Numbered from the stretch's first letter, positions 8,763 through 18,777 are shown. The stretch: DNA of 64,000 bases from Mixta sp. Marseille-Q2659 (GCF_940807255.1 NZ_CALNWY010000013.1:55509-119508), one strand, 5' to 3'. Translations and numbers: made by a program. Notes: generated by a model not told the origin, from the sequence alone.

Positions 8763-10376
8763 ATGTTGAGGCTGTTAAGGCCAAAAACGGACTTGCGGAC
8801 CCTTATTACCCTGCTGGCTGTGGCCAGCATCGTTATTACGCTCGCTAACTCTCTGTATGCCGCCTGGCGCGTTCAGCGCGAGCAATTAATTACCAATACG
8901 CTGGAAGCGAATCGTGTTTATGCCGCCAAACTGGCGGCCACGACCGGGCTGTTTTTTCAGCAGTCGCAGTCACAGCTTGCCTGGACCGCCGCCCATCTTA
9001 GCGATCGTTTTGACGATGAGGCGCTGCTTCAGGCTGAGGTTGATCGGTTGCGCCAGCAAACCAACAGCTTTAACTCGGTGGCGGTTGTGGATGCCGGGGG
9101 ATGGGTGCGCGCGATTTCGCCGGAATCGCTGATGCTGAAAGGCATGAAGCTGCATTCCATGAGTTCGCGCGAGGCGCTGGAGAAACGGATGCCGTTAATC
9201 GGCCAGCCGAGCCTGTCAGCGGCCAACAATCTGATCGTGTTTATCTCTCGCCCCATCTGGTCAGGTAGCGGCAGCTATCTTGGCTACGTCGGCGGCACCA
9301 TTTATCTCAAGCGTAAAAGCGTGCTTAACGAGCTATTGCTCAGCCAGTTCTACCGTGATGGAACCCAGCTTTACGTCCTGGATCGGGATAATCGCGTGCT
9401 GTATCACCAGGACGGCAAGCTGATCGGTAAGAAAATCGCGCCGCTGCTGCGTCACGACGCGGGCACCTACGCCAGCAGCGGCTATCAGCAGATTAAAGAC
9501 GAGCGGGGCGTGCCGGTGCTGGCGGGCTACGCGCACGTGCCGGATTCCGACTGGACCATTATTGCCCTGAAACCGACCAGCACCACGCTGGCGCCGCTCA
9601 GCAGCCTGTTGTTTCAGGTGGTTCAGCACTCACTGCCGCTGGCATTGCTGACGCTGGCCGCCGCCTGGCTGCTGGCCCGCCTGATTGCGATGCCACTGTG
9701 GCAACTGGCGCGCAAGGCGAGCCAGATGGATGAGCAGGATGCAGCGATCGAAATCAGCGGCATTCGCTCCTGGTATTTTGAATCCTCACAGATTAAGCGG
9801 GCGCTGCTTTCCGGCATCGGCCTGCTGCAAAACAAAATTGGTCAGCTGAAATCGGAAGTACAGACCGATCCGCTGACGCAGCTGCTTAACCGGCGCGGTC
9901 TCCAGGCGGTGCTGGAATACTTCACCACTACGCGTCAGCCTTTTGCGGTGCTGGCGCTCGATATCGACCACTTTAAACGGGTGAATGATACCTGGGGCCA
10001 TGACGTTGGCGATCGGGTTATTCAGCAGGTGGCGCAGCAGTTAAAAAACAGCGCGCGGCAAACGGACGTGGTCTGTCGTAACGGCGGGGAAGAGTTTTTA
10101 ATGATCCTGCCCGGCGCGGATCGGGAACTGGCGCTGACGCTGGCGGAGCGGGTACGCCAGTCCGTGCAGGATCTGGCGATTGCGCCGGTTGGTGAAACTA
10201 CGCTCTCCGTCGGCGTCAGCCTGTGGTGGGTTGAAAACGAGCCGATCGAGGCCTGTTTCCGCCGCGCCGATGAGGCGCTTTATCAGGCCAAGCGTGCCGG
10301 ACGTAACCGCGTCATGGCTGCGACGCCGCCCGAGGCGTCGGAACCGCTGATTAATGAAGGCCCGATCTCCAGGTAA
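8763..10376 (+). CDS. Membrane sensor diguanylate cyclase (Cache-like + GGDEF)
   Basis: Makes cyclic di-GMP from two GTP. The 537 residues show TM1 at about 13-33, a periplasmic sensor region at 36-280 resembling a double-Cache domain (VAVVDAGGWVRAISPE, then YVLDRDNRVLYHQDGK), TM2 at about 287-308, a short linker, and a GGDEF domain from about 365 to 520. The active-site motif is GGEEF at 441-445 and the inhibitory RxxD site (RQTD, 432-435) lies exactly five residues before it, so activity with product inhibition is predicted. It lacks an EAL domain. The signal sensed is unknown. It belongs to the accessory insert between bepA and perM. Confidence 0.88.
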   Translation: MLRLLRPKTDLRTLITLLAVASIVITLANSLYAAWRVQREQLITNTLEANRVYAAKLAATTGLFFQQSQSQLAWTAAHLSDRFDDEALLQAEVDRLRQQTNSFNSVAVVDAGGWVRAISPESLMLKGMKLHSMSSREALEKRMPLIGQPSLSAANNLIVFISRPIWSGSGSYLGYVGGTIYLKRKSVLNELLLSQFYRDGTQLYVLDRDNRVLYHQDGKLIGKKIAPLLRHDAGTYASSGYQQIKDERGVPVLAGYAHVPDSDWTIIALKPTSTTLAPLSSLLFQVVQHSLPLALLTLAAAWLLARLIAMPLWQLARKASQMDEQDAAIEISGIRSWYFESSQIKRALLSGIGLLQNKIGQLKSEVQTDPLTQLLNRRGLQAVLEYFTTTRQPFAVLALDIDHFKRVNDTWGHDVGDRVIQQVAQQLKNSARQTDVVCRNGGEEFLMILPGADRELALTLAERVRQSVQDLAIAPVGETTLSVGVSLWWVENEPIEACFRRADEALYQAKRAGRNRVMAATPPEASEPLINEGPISR

Positions 10377-10440
10377 TTCTGTCTTCTGAACAACATTTGG
10401 GTAAAATCATCAGCCTTATCAATACAGGGAAGGAAACGCC

Positions 10441-11508
10441 ATGCTGGCACTTCTGATTCAATGGTATCGCCGCCGCTTTAGCGATCCAGAGGCGATTGCC
10501 CTGCTGGTCATTTTACTGGCCGCATTTTTTATCCTTTTCTTTTTTAGTGATTTGCTGGCGCCGCTGCTGGTGGCGCTGGTATTGGCTTATCTGCTGGAGT
10601 GGCCGACGGTACGGCTGGAACGGCTGGGCTGTTCCCGCAGCTGGGCCACGACCATCGTGCTGGCGTTCTTTGTCGGCATCTTGCTGCTTTTTGTGCTGGT
10701 GGTGGCGCCGGTCGCCTGGCAGCAGGGCATAAATTTAGTACGCGATATGCCGAATATGCTGAATAAGCTTTACGCCTTTTCTGCCGGTCTGCCGGCGCGC
10801 TTCCCGGCGCTGGCCGATGCCGGCATTGTCGATATCGTGATCGAAAATTTGCGCAGTCGGCTGTTGGGAGTCGGCGAATCGGTACTGAAATATTCGCTGG
10901 CCTCGCTGATGGGCCTGGTGACGCTGGCGATCTATCTGATCCTGGTGCCGCTGATGCTGTTCTTCCTGCTGAAGGATAAACAGCCGTTGCTGAACGCGGT
11001 GCGCCGCGTGCTGCCGCGCAATCACGGGCTGGCGGGCGTGGTATGGAATGAACTGAACCAGCAAATCACCAAATATATCCGCGGCAAGGTGCTGGAGACG
11101 GTGGTGGTGGGCATTGTCACCTGGATCGCGTTTCTGGTGCTGGACCTGAACTATGCGCTGTTGCTGGCGGTGCTGGTCGGCGTTTCCACGCTTATTCCCT
11201 ATGTCGGCGCGCTGGTAGTCACGCTACCGGTCGCCTGCGTCGGCCTGGCCCAGTGGGGATTAAGCAGCGAGTTCTGGACCATGTTTATCGTCTATCTGGT
11301 GATTCAGGTGCTGGATGGCAATGTGCTGGCGCCGCTGCTCTATTCAGAAGCGGTGAACCTGCATCCGCTGGTGATTCTGTTGGCGGTAGTGATCTTTGGC
11401 GGCTTGTGGGGATTCTGGGGCGTCTTTTTCGCCATTCCGCTGGCGACGCTGATTAAAGCAGTGGTTCACGCCTGGCCGGATGAAACCGCCAAACGTGAAG
11501 TTGTCTAA
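10441..11508 (+). CDS. perM: PerM, AI-2E-family inner membrane permease
   Basis: The 355-residue protein (E. coli PerM 353) belongs to the AI-2E transporter family: an N-terminal membrane pair, a soluble central stretch (about 90-150), then several membrane segments with the family's GxxxP-type residues (LIPYVGALVVTLP, FAIPLATLIKAV). Its substrate in E. coli is not established. Its neighbour bcp is convergent, as in E. coli. The 64-base gap from the cyclase gene lacks an obvious terminator, so partial co-transcription with the cyclase is possible. Confidence 0.93.
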   Translation: MLALLIQWYRRRFSDPEAIALLVILLAAFFILFFFSDLLAPLLVALVLAYLLEWPTVRLERLGCSRSWATTIVLAFFVGILLLFVLVVAPVAWQQGINLVRDMPNMLNKLYAFSAGLPARFPALADAGIVDIVIENLRSRLLGVGESVLKYSLASLMGLVTLAIYLILVPLMLFFLLKDKQPLLNAVRRVLPRNHGLAGVVWNELNQQITKYIRGKVLETVVVGIVTWIAFLVLDLNYALLLAVLVGVSTLIPYVGALVVTLPVACVGLAQWGLSSEFWTMFIVYLVIQVLDGNVLAPLLYSEAVNLHPLVILLAVVIFGGLWGFWGVFFAIPLATLIKAVVHAWPDETAKREVV

Positions 11509-11516
11509 CGACGATC

Positions 11517-11543
11517 GTGGCGTCAGCGACGCCACAAGGTTTT
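11517..11543 (+). terminator. Probable terminator between perM and bcp
   Basis: GTGGCGTC and GACGCCAC form a perfect 8-bp stem with a 3-base loop between the convergent perM and bcp genes. The T-tract is short (TTTTC) and 5 bases away, so strength is uncertain. Confidence 0.5.
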
Positions 11544-11544
11544 C

Positions 11545-12012
11545 TCAGGCTGACTTCAGATAATCCATCACAATATCGTGGTGATTGCTGGTTTTGAAAT
11601 CATCGAAAACTTTTTCTACTTTACCGTCGGCGTCAATTAAAAAGCTGATGCGGTGAATGCCGTCGTAGGTTTTTCCCATAAAGGTTTTTTCTCCCCAGAC
11701 GCCAAACTGCTGGCTGACTTCATGATTTTCATCTGAGAGCAGCGTGAAGTTTAACAGCTCTTTTTCGGCGAAACGCGACAGCTTTTCTGGCTTATCGGTA
11801 CTGATCCCCAGCACTTCCACGCCCGCTTTTTTCAGCTCATCCATATTGTCGCGCAGGCCGCACGCCTGCACGGTGCAACCGGGCGTCATCGCTTTGGGGT
11901 AGAAGTACACCAAAACGCGCTGTCCCTGGAAGTCGGCTAAATTTACTTGTTCGCCGTCTTGATCGGGCAAGCTAAATTTCGGTGCAATATCACCGGCTTT
12001 CAGTGGATTCAT
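11545..12012 (-). CDS. bcp: Thiol peroxidase Bcp (peroxiredoxin Q)
   Basis: Bcp reduces hydrogen and organic peroxides in the cytosol with thioredoxin as electron donor. The protein has 155 residues (E. coli 156). The peroxidatic Cys46 lies in AMTPGCTVQACGLRDN and the resolving Cys51 is five residues on, as in the Bcp/PrxQ class. The ATG at 12012 gives the canonical MNPLKAGDIAPKFSLPDQDG; it lies inside the 3' end of gcvR (23-base overlap), which argues for translational coupling. Confidence 0.96.
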   Translation of the reverse strand: MNPLKAGDIAPKFSLPDQDGEQVNLADFQGQRVLVYFYPKAMTPGCTVQACGLRDNMDELKKAGVEVLGISTDKPEKLSRFAEKELLNFTLLSDENHEVSQQFGVWGEKTFMGKTYDGIHRISFLIDADGKVEKVFDDFKTSNHHDIVMDYLKSA

Positions 12013-12583
12013 CACTAATCTCCATTTTCTCGTCATGCTGCGGATAGTTCACCACGCTAATAGTGCCTTGCGCATGCAGTTCTGTACATAGGGCGTGAAA
12101 CGCCTGCTCGATTAATGTTGCGTCCCGGTGGGCCGGGCTGTGGGCGGTAATCTGAATATAGAGTAAAGGCGGCTGGTTTTCTTGTGCCGGCTGTGTGCGT
12201 GATACCAGTTCGGCAATATTCATCTGATGGGAGTCAAACAGATCGGTAAAGCGCTCAATAATATGCGGCGAGTCGTTAACCTCAACCTGCACCCAGACGG
12301 TTTCCGGCATCGGCGGACGGCGACTGGCATTGGTGCGCTTCATCACAATCAACAGTTCCAGTTCGGCGCCTTTTAGCGGCAGCGTGGACTCAATCAACGT
12401 AATCGCGTTCCAGCTGCCGGAGAGCAGCATGATAAAGGTAAACTCATCGCCCAGCATCGCCAGGCGACTATCTTCAATATTACAGCCGCAGCTGCTGACA
12501 TGGCGGGTAATGGTATTCACAATGCCTGGACGATCGACGCCCAATGCCGTAATGACCAAAAAGTGTTGCGGTGTCTGCGGCAA
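11990..12583 (-). CDS. gcvR: Glycine cleavage system transcriptional repressor GcvR (TTG start)
   Basis: GcvR carries two ACT domains and, by binding GcvA, represses the gcvTHP glycine cleavage operon when glycine is scarce. In the 197-residue product the ACT domains fall at about 8-85 (FLVITALGVDRPGIVNTITR) and 93-175 (VWVQVEVNDSPHIIERFTDL). No ATG gives the right N terminus. The TTG at 12581-12583 makes the N terminus the same length as E. coli GcvR up to the shared QH[F/Y]LVITALG, and AGGA sits 9 bases before it. The C-terminal tail (EKMEISDESTESR) runs over the bcp start. Confidence 0.9.
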   Translation of the reverse strand: MPQTPQHFLVITALGVDRPGIVNTITRHVSSCGCNIEDSRLAMLGDEFTFIMLLSGSWNAITLIESTLPLKGAELELLIVMKRTNASRRPPMPETVWVQVEVNDSPHIIERFTDLFDSHQMNIAELVSRTQPAQENQPPLLYIQITAHSPAHRDATLIEQAFHALCTELHAQGTISVVNYPQHDEKMEISDESTESR

Positions 12584-12740
12584 AATAGGTCTTCCTGTGG
12601 GGTAAGCTGATAAGTAACAGTAATAACCCGTAGGTAAACATAAAAAATACCCTCTGCCAAGCGCTCCCGCCCTCTGTTCGCTTGCTTTTCCCCGCCGGTC
12701 AAACGTACCATGAAGCACTTGTTTGTCGAGGGGATGGCCA

Positions 12741-13619
12741 ATGTTCACGGGAAGTATTGTTGCGCTCGTTACGCCAATGGATGACAAAGGTAATGTCTGC
12801 CGTGCGAGCCTGAAAAAACTGATTGATTACCATGTCGAGAGCGGAACTTCCGCCATCGTTTCTGTGGGAACCACCGGCGAATCTGCCACCTTGAGCCATG
12901 ATGAACACGGCGATGTGGTGATGATGACGCTTGACCTTGCCGATGGTCGCATTCCGGTGATTGCCGGAACCGGCGCTAACGCCACCGCAGAAGGCATCTC
13001 TCTGACCAAACGCTTCGAAAACTCCGGCGTTATCGGCTGCCTGACCGTAACGCCTTATTACAACCGTCCGACGCAGGAAGGCTTGTATCAGCACTTTAAA
13101 GCGATTGCGGAAAGTACCGATCTGCCGCAAATGCTGTATAACGTCCCGTCGCGCACCGGCTGCGATATGCTGCCGGAAACGGTCGCGCGCCTGGCGAAAA
13201 TCAAAAATATTATCGGGATCAAAGAGGCGACCGGGAACTTATCCCGCGTCAGCCAGATCCAAGAGCTGGTTGATGATGAGTTTGTGCTGGTAAGCGGCGA
13301 TGACGCCACCGCACTGGACTTTATGCAGCTGGGCGGCCACGGCGTGATTTCCGTAACGGCAAACATTGCCGCGCGTGAAATGGTTGAGCTGTGTCGGCTG
13401 GCGCGTGAAGGCAACTTCGCCGAGGCGCGTCATCTAAACCAGCGCCTGATGCACCTGCATCAGAAATTGTTTGTTGAATCTAATCCTGTTCCGGTGAAAT
13501 GGGCCGCGAAAAAACTGGGATTAATCGCGACCGATACCCTGCGCCTGCCTATGGTTCCGCTATCCACGGCGGCGTGTCCGGTTGTGGAGCAGGCGCTGAA
13601 AAATGCGGGTCTGCTGTAA
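12741..13619 (+). CDS. dapA: 4-hydroxy-tetrahydrodipicolinate synthase
   Basis: DapA condenses pyruvate with aspartate semialdehyde, the first committed step to diaminopimelate and lysine. The 292 residues match E. coli exactly in length. Catalytic residues align by position: Schiff-base Lys161 in [10 protein letters not shown], Tyr133 in [10 protein letters not shown], and the GTTGE motif (43-47) with Thr44/Thr45. The ATG at 12741 is chosen over an in-frame ATG 18 bases upstream because it gives [17 protein letters not shown]. It is the first gene of a dapA-bamC unit (14-base gap) and is divergent from gcvR. Confidence 0.97.
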   Translation: MFTGSIVALVTPMDDKGNVCRASLKKLIDYHVESGTSAIVSVGTTGESATLSHDEHGDVVMMTLDLADGRIPVIAGTGANATAEGISLTKRFENSGVIGCLTVTPYYNRPTQEGLYQHFKAIAESTDLPQMLYNVPSRTGCDMLPETVARLAKIKNIIGIKEATGNLSRVSQIQELVDDEFVLVSGDDATALDFMQLGGHGVISVTANIAAREMVELCRLAREGNFAEARHLNQRLMHLHQKLFVESNPVPVKWAAKKLGLIATDTLRLPMVPLSTAACPVVEQALKNAGLL

Positions 13620-13633
13620 TTTAGGGAGAGTTA

Positions 13634-14668
13634 ATGGCTTATTCAGTAAACAAGTCCACGATAGCAACTATCGTTGGGCTGTCCACGGCGATGCTGCTGG
13701 CAGGTTGTTCCAACGATCAGCGCTATAAGCGCCAGGTCAGCGGCGATGAATCTTATCTTCAGGCGGCTGAGCTACAGGATTTGCGCGCACCGGCAGGAAT
13801 GATTCTGCCGCTGCAAAACGGGGATTATGAAGTACCGCGCGCTGCCGCTAACGGCGCGACCGGCAAACAGCTGGATATTCGTCCGCCTGCTCAGCCGCTG
13901 GCCTTGCTGAACGGCGCGCGCGCGCAGTTTACCGGCAATACCGGCGTACTGCTGATGGAGAACGGCCGCAACGGATCGATCTGGCCGCAGGTAGTCAATG
14001 TGCTGCAGTCTTATCATTTCCCGATTGCCGATCGTCAGGATGCCAGCCAGCAGCTCACCACCGACTGGATTGAGTGGAACCGCGCCGATGAAGATAACCA
14101 GTATCGTGGCCGCTATCAGGTTAGCGTGCAGCAGCAGGGCTATCAGCAGGCGCTGACCGTTAAACTGCTGCAACTGCAACAGGCGGGCAACGACGTCACC
14201 TCGCCGACCCAAATCCAGCGATACACGGCGCAGATGCTGAACGACATCAGTACCGGTCTTGATAAGATGGAAACCGCCGCGCAGGATGCCGCCGCCAACC
14301 GCAGCGCCTCGCAGATCGATGTGCAGAGCGGCGCGGATGATACCGGCCTGCCGAACCTGATTCTGCGTGCGCCGTTTAACGTGACCTGGCAGCGTCTGCC
14401 TGCCGCGTTGAAACGTATCGGCATGGAAGTGACCGACAGCAATCGCTCGCAGGGCAACATGGCGATCACCTACAAAGCGCCGGGCGACAGCACCTGGGAT
14501 GAGATTGGCGCCAAAGATCCGCAGCTGCCGAATGGCGACTACAAGCTGCAGGTCGGCGATCTCGATAACCGCAGCAGCCTGCAGTTTATCGACCCGAAAG
14601 GCCACGTGCTGACGCAGTCGCAAAACGACGCGCTGGTGGCGGTCTTCCAGGCAGCCCTTAGCCAGTAA
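13634..14668 (+). CDS. bamC: Outer membrane assembly lipoprotein BamC
   Basis: BamC is a lipoprotein of the BAM complex, which inserts beta-barrel proteins into the outer membrane. The 344 residues equal E. coli BamC. The signal peptide ends in the lipobox LLAGC with Cys25 for lipidation; an unstructured N-terminal stretch follows (to about 90), then two helix-grip domains (about 100-210 and 225-340). It lies directly behind dapA and is ended by a strong terminator, so dapA-bamC is the operon, as in E. coli (formerly nlpB). Confidence 0.95.
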   Translation: MAYSVNKSTIATIVGLSTAMLLAGCSNDQRYKRQVSGDESYLQAAELQDLRAPAGMILPLQNGDYEVPRAAANGATGKQLDIRPPAQPLALLNGARAQFTGNTGVLLMENGRNGSIWPQVVNVLQSYHFPIADRQDASQQLTTDWIEWNRADEDNQYRGRYQVSVQQQGYQQALTVKLLQLQQAGNDVTSPTQIQRYTAQMLNDISTGLDKMETAAQDAAANRSASQIDVQSGADDTGLPNLILRAPFNVTWQRLPAALKRIGMEVTDSNRSQGNMAITYKAPGDSTWDEIGAKDPQLPNGDYKLQVGDLDNRSSLQFIDPKGHVLTQSQNDALVAVFQAALSQ

Positions 14669-14669
14669 C

Positions 14670-14700
14670 AAAAAAAGGCCGGAAAATTCCGGCCTTTTTT
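14670..14700 (+). terminator. Rho-independent terminator of dapA-bamC
   Basis: A-tract, GGCCGGAA paired with TTCCGGCC, then six T residues, starting right after the bamC stop. The symmetric A- and T-tracts make it potentially bidirectional. Confidence 0.9.
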
Positions 14701-14712
14701 ATTGAAGTTTGG

Positions 14713-14745
14713 CATAATGGCGCGCGGCGACGTAAACGATTGCGT
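14713..14745 (+). promoter_or_regulatory. purC promoter -10 and PurR box
   Basis: A CATAAT element (14713-14718) resembles a -10. ACGTAAACGATTGCGT (14730-14745) matches the PurR consensus at 14 of 16 positions and would cover the transcription start. PurR repression of purC is established in E. coli. Confidence 0.65.
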
Positions 14746-14793
14746 TGCCTGGCTATGACCCTTCACTATTTACCCAGTTTGGAGTTTATCAAG

Positions 14794-15507
14794 ATGCAAA
14801 AGCTAGCTGAGTTGTATCGCGGCAAAGCGAAAACCGTATACAGCACCGAAAACCCGGATCTGTTGGTACTCGAATTCCGCAACGATACGTCAGCAGGAGA
14901 CGGCGCGCGTATTGAACAGTTTGATCGCAAAGGCATGGTGAACAATAAGTTCAACTATTTCATCATGCGCAAGCTGGAAGAAGCGGGCATCCCAACGCAG
15001 ATGGAAGCGCTGCTCTCCGATAACGAAGCGCTGGTGAAAAAGCTGGAGATGGTGCCGGTAGAGTGCGTAATTCGTAACCGTGCGGCCGGTTCGCTGGTGA
15101 AGCGTCTGGGTGTGGAAGAGGGCATCGTGCTGAATCCGCCGCTGTTCGATCTGTTCCTGAAAGATGACGCCAAACACGATCCGATGGTCAACGAATCCTA
15201 TTGCGAAACCTTTGGCTGGGTAAATAAAGAAAACCTGGCGCGCATGCGCGAGCTAACCTACAAAGCCAACGACGTTCTCAGCAAGTTGTTTGACGATGCT
15301 GGTCTGATCCTGGTGGACTTCAAGCTGGAGTTCGGCCTGTTCAAAGGCGAAGTGACGCTGGGCGACGAATTCTCGCCGGACGGCGCGCGCCTGTGGGACA
15401 AAGAGACCATGAACAAAATGGATAAAGATCGCTTTCGTCAGAGCCTGGGCGGCGTGATCGAAGCCTATGAAGAAGTAGCGCATCGTCTGGGCGTGAAACT
15501 CGACTAA
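14794..15507 (+). CDS. purC: Phosphoribosylaminoimidazole-succinocarboxamide synthase (SAICAR synthetase)
   Basis: PurC ligates aspartate to CAIR using ATP in purine synthesis. The 237 residues equal E. coli PurC. The glycine-rich ATP loop is [10 protein letters not shown] at the N terminus; [18 protein letters not shown] and LVDFKLEFG are the two SAICAR synthetase signatures. The ATG at 14794 gives [13 protein letters not shown]; an upstream in-frame ATG adds 18 unconserved residues and is rejected. Monocistronic, with its own PurR-type promoter. Confidence 0.97.
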   Translation: MQKLAELYRGKAKTVYSTENPDLLVLEFRNDTSAGDGARIEQFDRKGMVNNKFNYFIMRKLEEAGIPTQMEALLSDNEALVKKLEMVPVECVIRNRAAGSLVKRLGVEEGIVLNPPLFDLFLKDDAKHDPMVNESYCETFGWVNKENLARMRELTYKANDVLSKLFDDAGLILVDFKLEFGLFKGEVTLGDEFSPDGARLWDKETMNKMDKDRFRQSLGGVIEAYEEVAHRLGVKLD

Positions 15508-15673
15508 TCTGCTCTGCTAACGGCCGGTACGCGATGGCTGCCGGCTGCTTTCCCGCTATTTTCCCACTCTTTTCTCCGTTACCTTCCTGCTCCGCGCGAT
15601 ACGCTCTGGTTATTCAGCCTCGCCGCGTCTAGAATTTGCCGTATTCGCCAGTAACCGGAAACAGGGGAAAGTT

Positions 15674-16534
15674 ATGCGTTGGCAAGGGCGTCGCGAAAGC
15701 GACAATGTAGAAGATCGTCGCAATCAGTCACCCACCGTGGGCGGCGGGCGCATGCGTATTCCACGCGGCAAGGGCGGGATCATTTTGCTGGTGGTGGTCA
15801 TGATCGCTGGCTATTACGGCTACGATCTTACGCCGCTGCTCACCGGCGGCGAGCCGGTCACGCAACAGAGCCGCTCGCAGGGCATTAGCCCGCAGGACGA
15901 TGAAGCGGCGAAATTCACCTCCGTGATCCTCGCCACCACCGAAGATACCTGGCAAAAACTGTTTACCCAGATGGGCAAAAACTATCAGCCGCCGCACCTG
16001 GTAATGTACAGCAACGCGACGCGCACCGGCTGCGGTACCGGCCAGTCGGTTATGGGCCCGTTCTATTGCCCGGCTGACAGCACCGTTTATATCGATCTCT
16101 CTTTTTATGATGAACTGAAAAACAAGCTGGGCGCAGATGGTGATTTTGCCCAGGGCTACGTTATCGCTCATGAAGTCGGCCACCATGTGCAGAAACTGTT
16201 AGGGATTGAACCTAAAGTGCGTCAGATGCAGCAGGGCGCGACGCAGCGGCAGGTCAATCAACTGTCGGTGAGGCTGGAGCTGCAGGCGGATTGCTTTGCC
16301 GGTGTCTGGGGCCACTATATGCAGCAGCAGCAGATTCTGGAGCCGGGCGACTTGCAGGAAGCGCTAAACGCAGCCGAAGCCATCGGTGACGATCGGCTAC
16401 AGCAGCAGAGCCAGGGGCGGGTCACGCCGGACAGCTTCACTCACGGTACTTCAGAACAGCGCTATAGCTGGTTTAAGCGCGGCTTTGACTCTGGCGATCC
16501 GGGCCAGTGCGATACTTTCGCCGCCGCGAAATAA
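15674..16534 (+). CDS. ypfJ: YpfJ, predicted neutral zinc metallopeptidase
   Basis: The 286-residue protein (E. coli 287) belongs to the neutral zinc metallopeptidase family typified by YpfJ. It starts [16 protein letters not shown], has one membrane span (about 34-52) and an external domain with the zinc motif HEVGHH and the downstream ELQADCFAG, where Glu is the likely third ligand. Several paired cysteines (CGTG, FYCPAD) suggest disulfides. The natural substrate is unknown. tmcA begins at the base after its stop, as part of a two-gene unit. Confidence 0.9.
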   Translation: MRWQGRRESDNVEDRRNQSPTVGGGRMRIPRGKGGIILLVVVMIAGYYGYDLTPLLTGGEPVTQQSRSQGISPQDDEAAKFTSVILATTEDTWQKLFTQMGKNYQPPHLVMYSNATRTGCGTGQSVMGPFYCPADSTVYIDLSFYDELKNKLGADGDFAQGYVIAHEVGHHVQKLLGIEPKVRQMQQGATQRQVNQLSVRLELQADCFAGVWGHYMQQQQILEPGDLQEALNAAEAIGDDRLQQQSQGRVTPDSFTHGTSEQRYSWFKRGFDSGDPGQCDTFAAAK

Positions 16535-18526
16535 ATGTTGGTATCCGTTACCGCTGAGATGCAGCGCACCGGCATCCGGCGGCTGGCGGTGATCGCCGGA
16601 GAACCGGCGTGGTGTCGTCAGCAGGCGCAACAGTGGCAGACAACGCTTGCCGGCGACTGGCTGAAGGTTAGCGAACATAACGACCTCGGTGAAAGCGTGG
16701 CGCCTTCGGCGCTGCGTACGCTGCTCGGCCAGGAATTTCGTCATGCTATCTTTGATGCGCGCGCGGGCTTTCACAGCGAAGCCTTTGCCGCGCTGGCCGG
16801 TACGCTCAGCGCCGGAAGCTGGCTACTGTTGCTGACGCCGCCCTGGCGCGACTGGCCGCACTCTCCCGACAGGGATTCGCTGCGCTGGAGCGAAAGCGAC
16901 ACGCCGATTATCACTCCCCACTTTATTCACTATTTACAGCATCAGCTTGCAGCGGACGAGCAAGTCTTGCTGCATCAACAGCATCAGCCCTGCCGTCTGC
17001 CGCAGCCGTTAACCTTAAGCGACTGGCAGCCTGGCGACGCGCAGCAACAGCAGCACTTACTGGAGCAGCTATTGCAGAGCAGGGCAGGAGTTTATGTGCT
17101 GACGGCGGCGCGCGGACGTGGAAAGTCGGCGCTGGCTGGCATGCTGGCGCGGCGCTGGCCGGGGCGCTGCCTGGTGACGGCGCCCGCCAAAGTTTCGACG
17201 GAAATCCTGGCGCGCTTTGCCGGCGACCGTTTTGCCTTTAGCGCGCCCGATGCGCTGCTGGCCGCCGCCACGCCGCCGCAGGCCGACTGGCTGATTATCG
17301 ATGAGGCGGCGGCCATTCCGGCTCCGCTATTACAACGCCTGATTGCCCGTTTTCCGCGCACTTTATTAACCACCACCGTTCAGGGCTATGAAGGCACCGG
17401 CCGCGGCTTTTTGCTGAAATTTTGTGCGTCGCTGCCGCAGGCGCATTTTTATCAGCTGGACGAACCATTGCGCTGGCGACAGGGCGATCCGCTGGAAGCG
17501 GCGGTCAACGGCGCGCTGCTGCTGGATGAGCCACCGATTGGCACAGAAATAACCGCAGAAGGATTGCGCGTTGCCGAGTGTGAACGCGACGATGCGCGGC
17601 TGCTGCTGGCACTCTATCAGCTCCTTACCAGCGCGCACTATCGCACCACGCCGCTTGATTTCCGTCGCCTGATGGATGCGCCAGGCCAGCGCTTTATCGC
17701 GGCGGAAAATGGGCGTAAAGAGATGGCCGGTGCGCTGTGGCTGGTGGCGGAAGGGGGGCTTGCTGATGGTCTGGCACAGCAGGTTTGGGCCGGATTACGA
17801 CGACCGCGCGGCAATCTGGTCGCGCAGTCGCTGGCTGCGCACGCCGGTTTTCCCGAGGCGGCGCAGCTGCTTTCACAGCGCATCAGCCGTATTGCCGTCG
17901 CACCAGCTTTACGTCGCCAGCAGCTCGGCAGCCGCATGATCCACGCCGCGCGTGCGCAGACGCAGGGGCTGGATTACCTTTCCGTCAGCTTTGGTTTCAC
18001 CGCTGAACTCTGGCATTTCTGGCAGCGCAGCGGCTTTACGCTGGCGCGTATCGCTACGCAGCGCGAGGCGAGCAGCGGTTGCTACAGCGCGATGGCGATC
18101 CTGCCGCTGAGCGCGGCGGGAGAGCGGCTAAGCCAACAGGCGCAGCGGCGTTTGATGCGCGATCTCTTCTGGCTGCAGCCGTTAATTGATGAGCCGCTGC
18201 CGCTGACGCCAGATGCTGAGCAGACGCTGCAGGCGGACGATTGGCGAGAGCTGGCGGGCTTTGCCTTCGCCCATCGCGCTTTCGATGTCAGCCTGCCCGC
18301 GCTGGGGCGTCTGCTGCTGGTGACGGACAGCGCCGGGCTGGCGTTACACGAGGCGATTATTCAGCGTCGTCCGCTGGCTTTACTGGTCGCCGACTTCGGA
18401 CTGAGCGGTCGTAAAGCGCTGCTGGCGCAATGGCGCGCCGAAGCCCGACAGCTGATGGAGCAGCTGGATAGCGAACGCTATGCTGGCTGGCAGCGGAGAT
18501 TGCAGGCGATCGCATCCGCTGGATAA
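16535..18526 (+). CDS. tmcA: tRNA(Met) cytidine acetyltransferase TmcA
   Basis: TmcA makes N4-acetylcytidine at the wobble base (C34) of elongator tRNA-Met using acetyl-CoA and ATP hydrolysis, preventing AUA misreading. The protein has 663 residues (E. coli 671): an N-terminal domain, an RNA-helicase-like ATPase with Walker A TAARGRGKSALAG and Walker B WLIIDEAAAIP, TTTVQGYEGTGRGF, then a GNAT domain with RISRIAVAPALRRQQLGSRM and the tRNA-binding C terminus. Its ATG directly abuts the ypfJ stop codon (TAA-ATG), so translation is probably coupled. An internal ATG eight codons on is an alternative start. Confidence 0.95.
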   Translation: MLVSVTAEMQRTGIRRLAVIAGEPAWCRQQAQQWQTTLAGDWLKVSEHNDLGESVAPSALRTLLGQEFRHAIFDARAGFHSEAFAALAGTLSAGSWLLLLTPPWRDWPHSPDRDSLRWSESDTPIITPHFIHYLQHQLAADEQVLLHQQHQPCRLPQPLTLSDWQPGDAQQQQHLLEQLLQSRAGVYVLTAARGRGKSALAGMLARRWPGRCLVTAPAKVSTEILARFAGDRFAFSAPDALLAAATPPQADWLIIDEAAAIPAPLLQRLIARFPRTLLTTTVQGYEGTGRGFLLKFCASLPQAHFYQLDEPLRWRQGDPLEAAVNGALLLDEPPIGTEITAEGLRVAECERDDARLLLALYQLLTSAHYRTTPLDFRRLMDAPGQRFIAAENGRKEMAGALWLVAEGGLADGLAQQVWAGLRRPRGNLVAQSLAAHAGFPEAAQLLSQRISRIAVAPALRRQQLGSRMIHAARAQTQGLDYLSVSFGFTAELWHFWQRSGFTLARIATQREASSGCYSAMAILPLSAAGERLSQQAQRRLMRDLFWLQPLIDEPLPLTPDAEQTLQADDWRELAGFAFAHRAFDVSLPALGRLLLVTDSAGLALHEAIIQRRPLALLVADFGLSGRKALLAQWRAEARQLMEQLDSERYAGWQRRLQAIASAG

Positions 18527-18777
18527 ATTTCTGTCGTCAGGCATTTCTGAATGCCATATGTTGTGTTGCTGCGTACTCAATAGCTGTGATTTTTGCTGCA
18601 ATGCGTTGTCAGGCATTGTGAGCTGTCAATGTGCCGCTACTGCCCTCTATCATTGCGCGTTGCTGTCCGATCGTTGCCGTTTCCAGCGATGCCCGCTGCC
18701 GCCTTTTCTGCGCTTATTTCGCTTTGCGCCTCTGTTTTTGCCACAGAGGTCTTATAGTTAATAGCGAGGAGGATGTT

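Noticed and set aside
8549..8784. Minus-strand ORFs of 60-69 codons before the cyclase gene
   Set aside because: They overlap the terminator and promoter region, differ in frame, and show no coding character.
13772..14671. 299-codon minus-strand ORF opposite bamC
   Set aside because: It lies entirely antisense to a well-conserved gene and starts inside its terminator. Composition is typical of a reverse-frame shadow.
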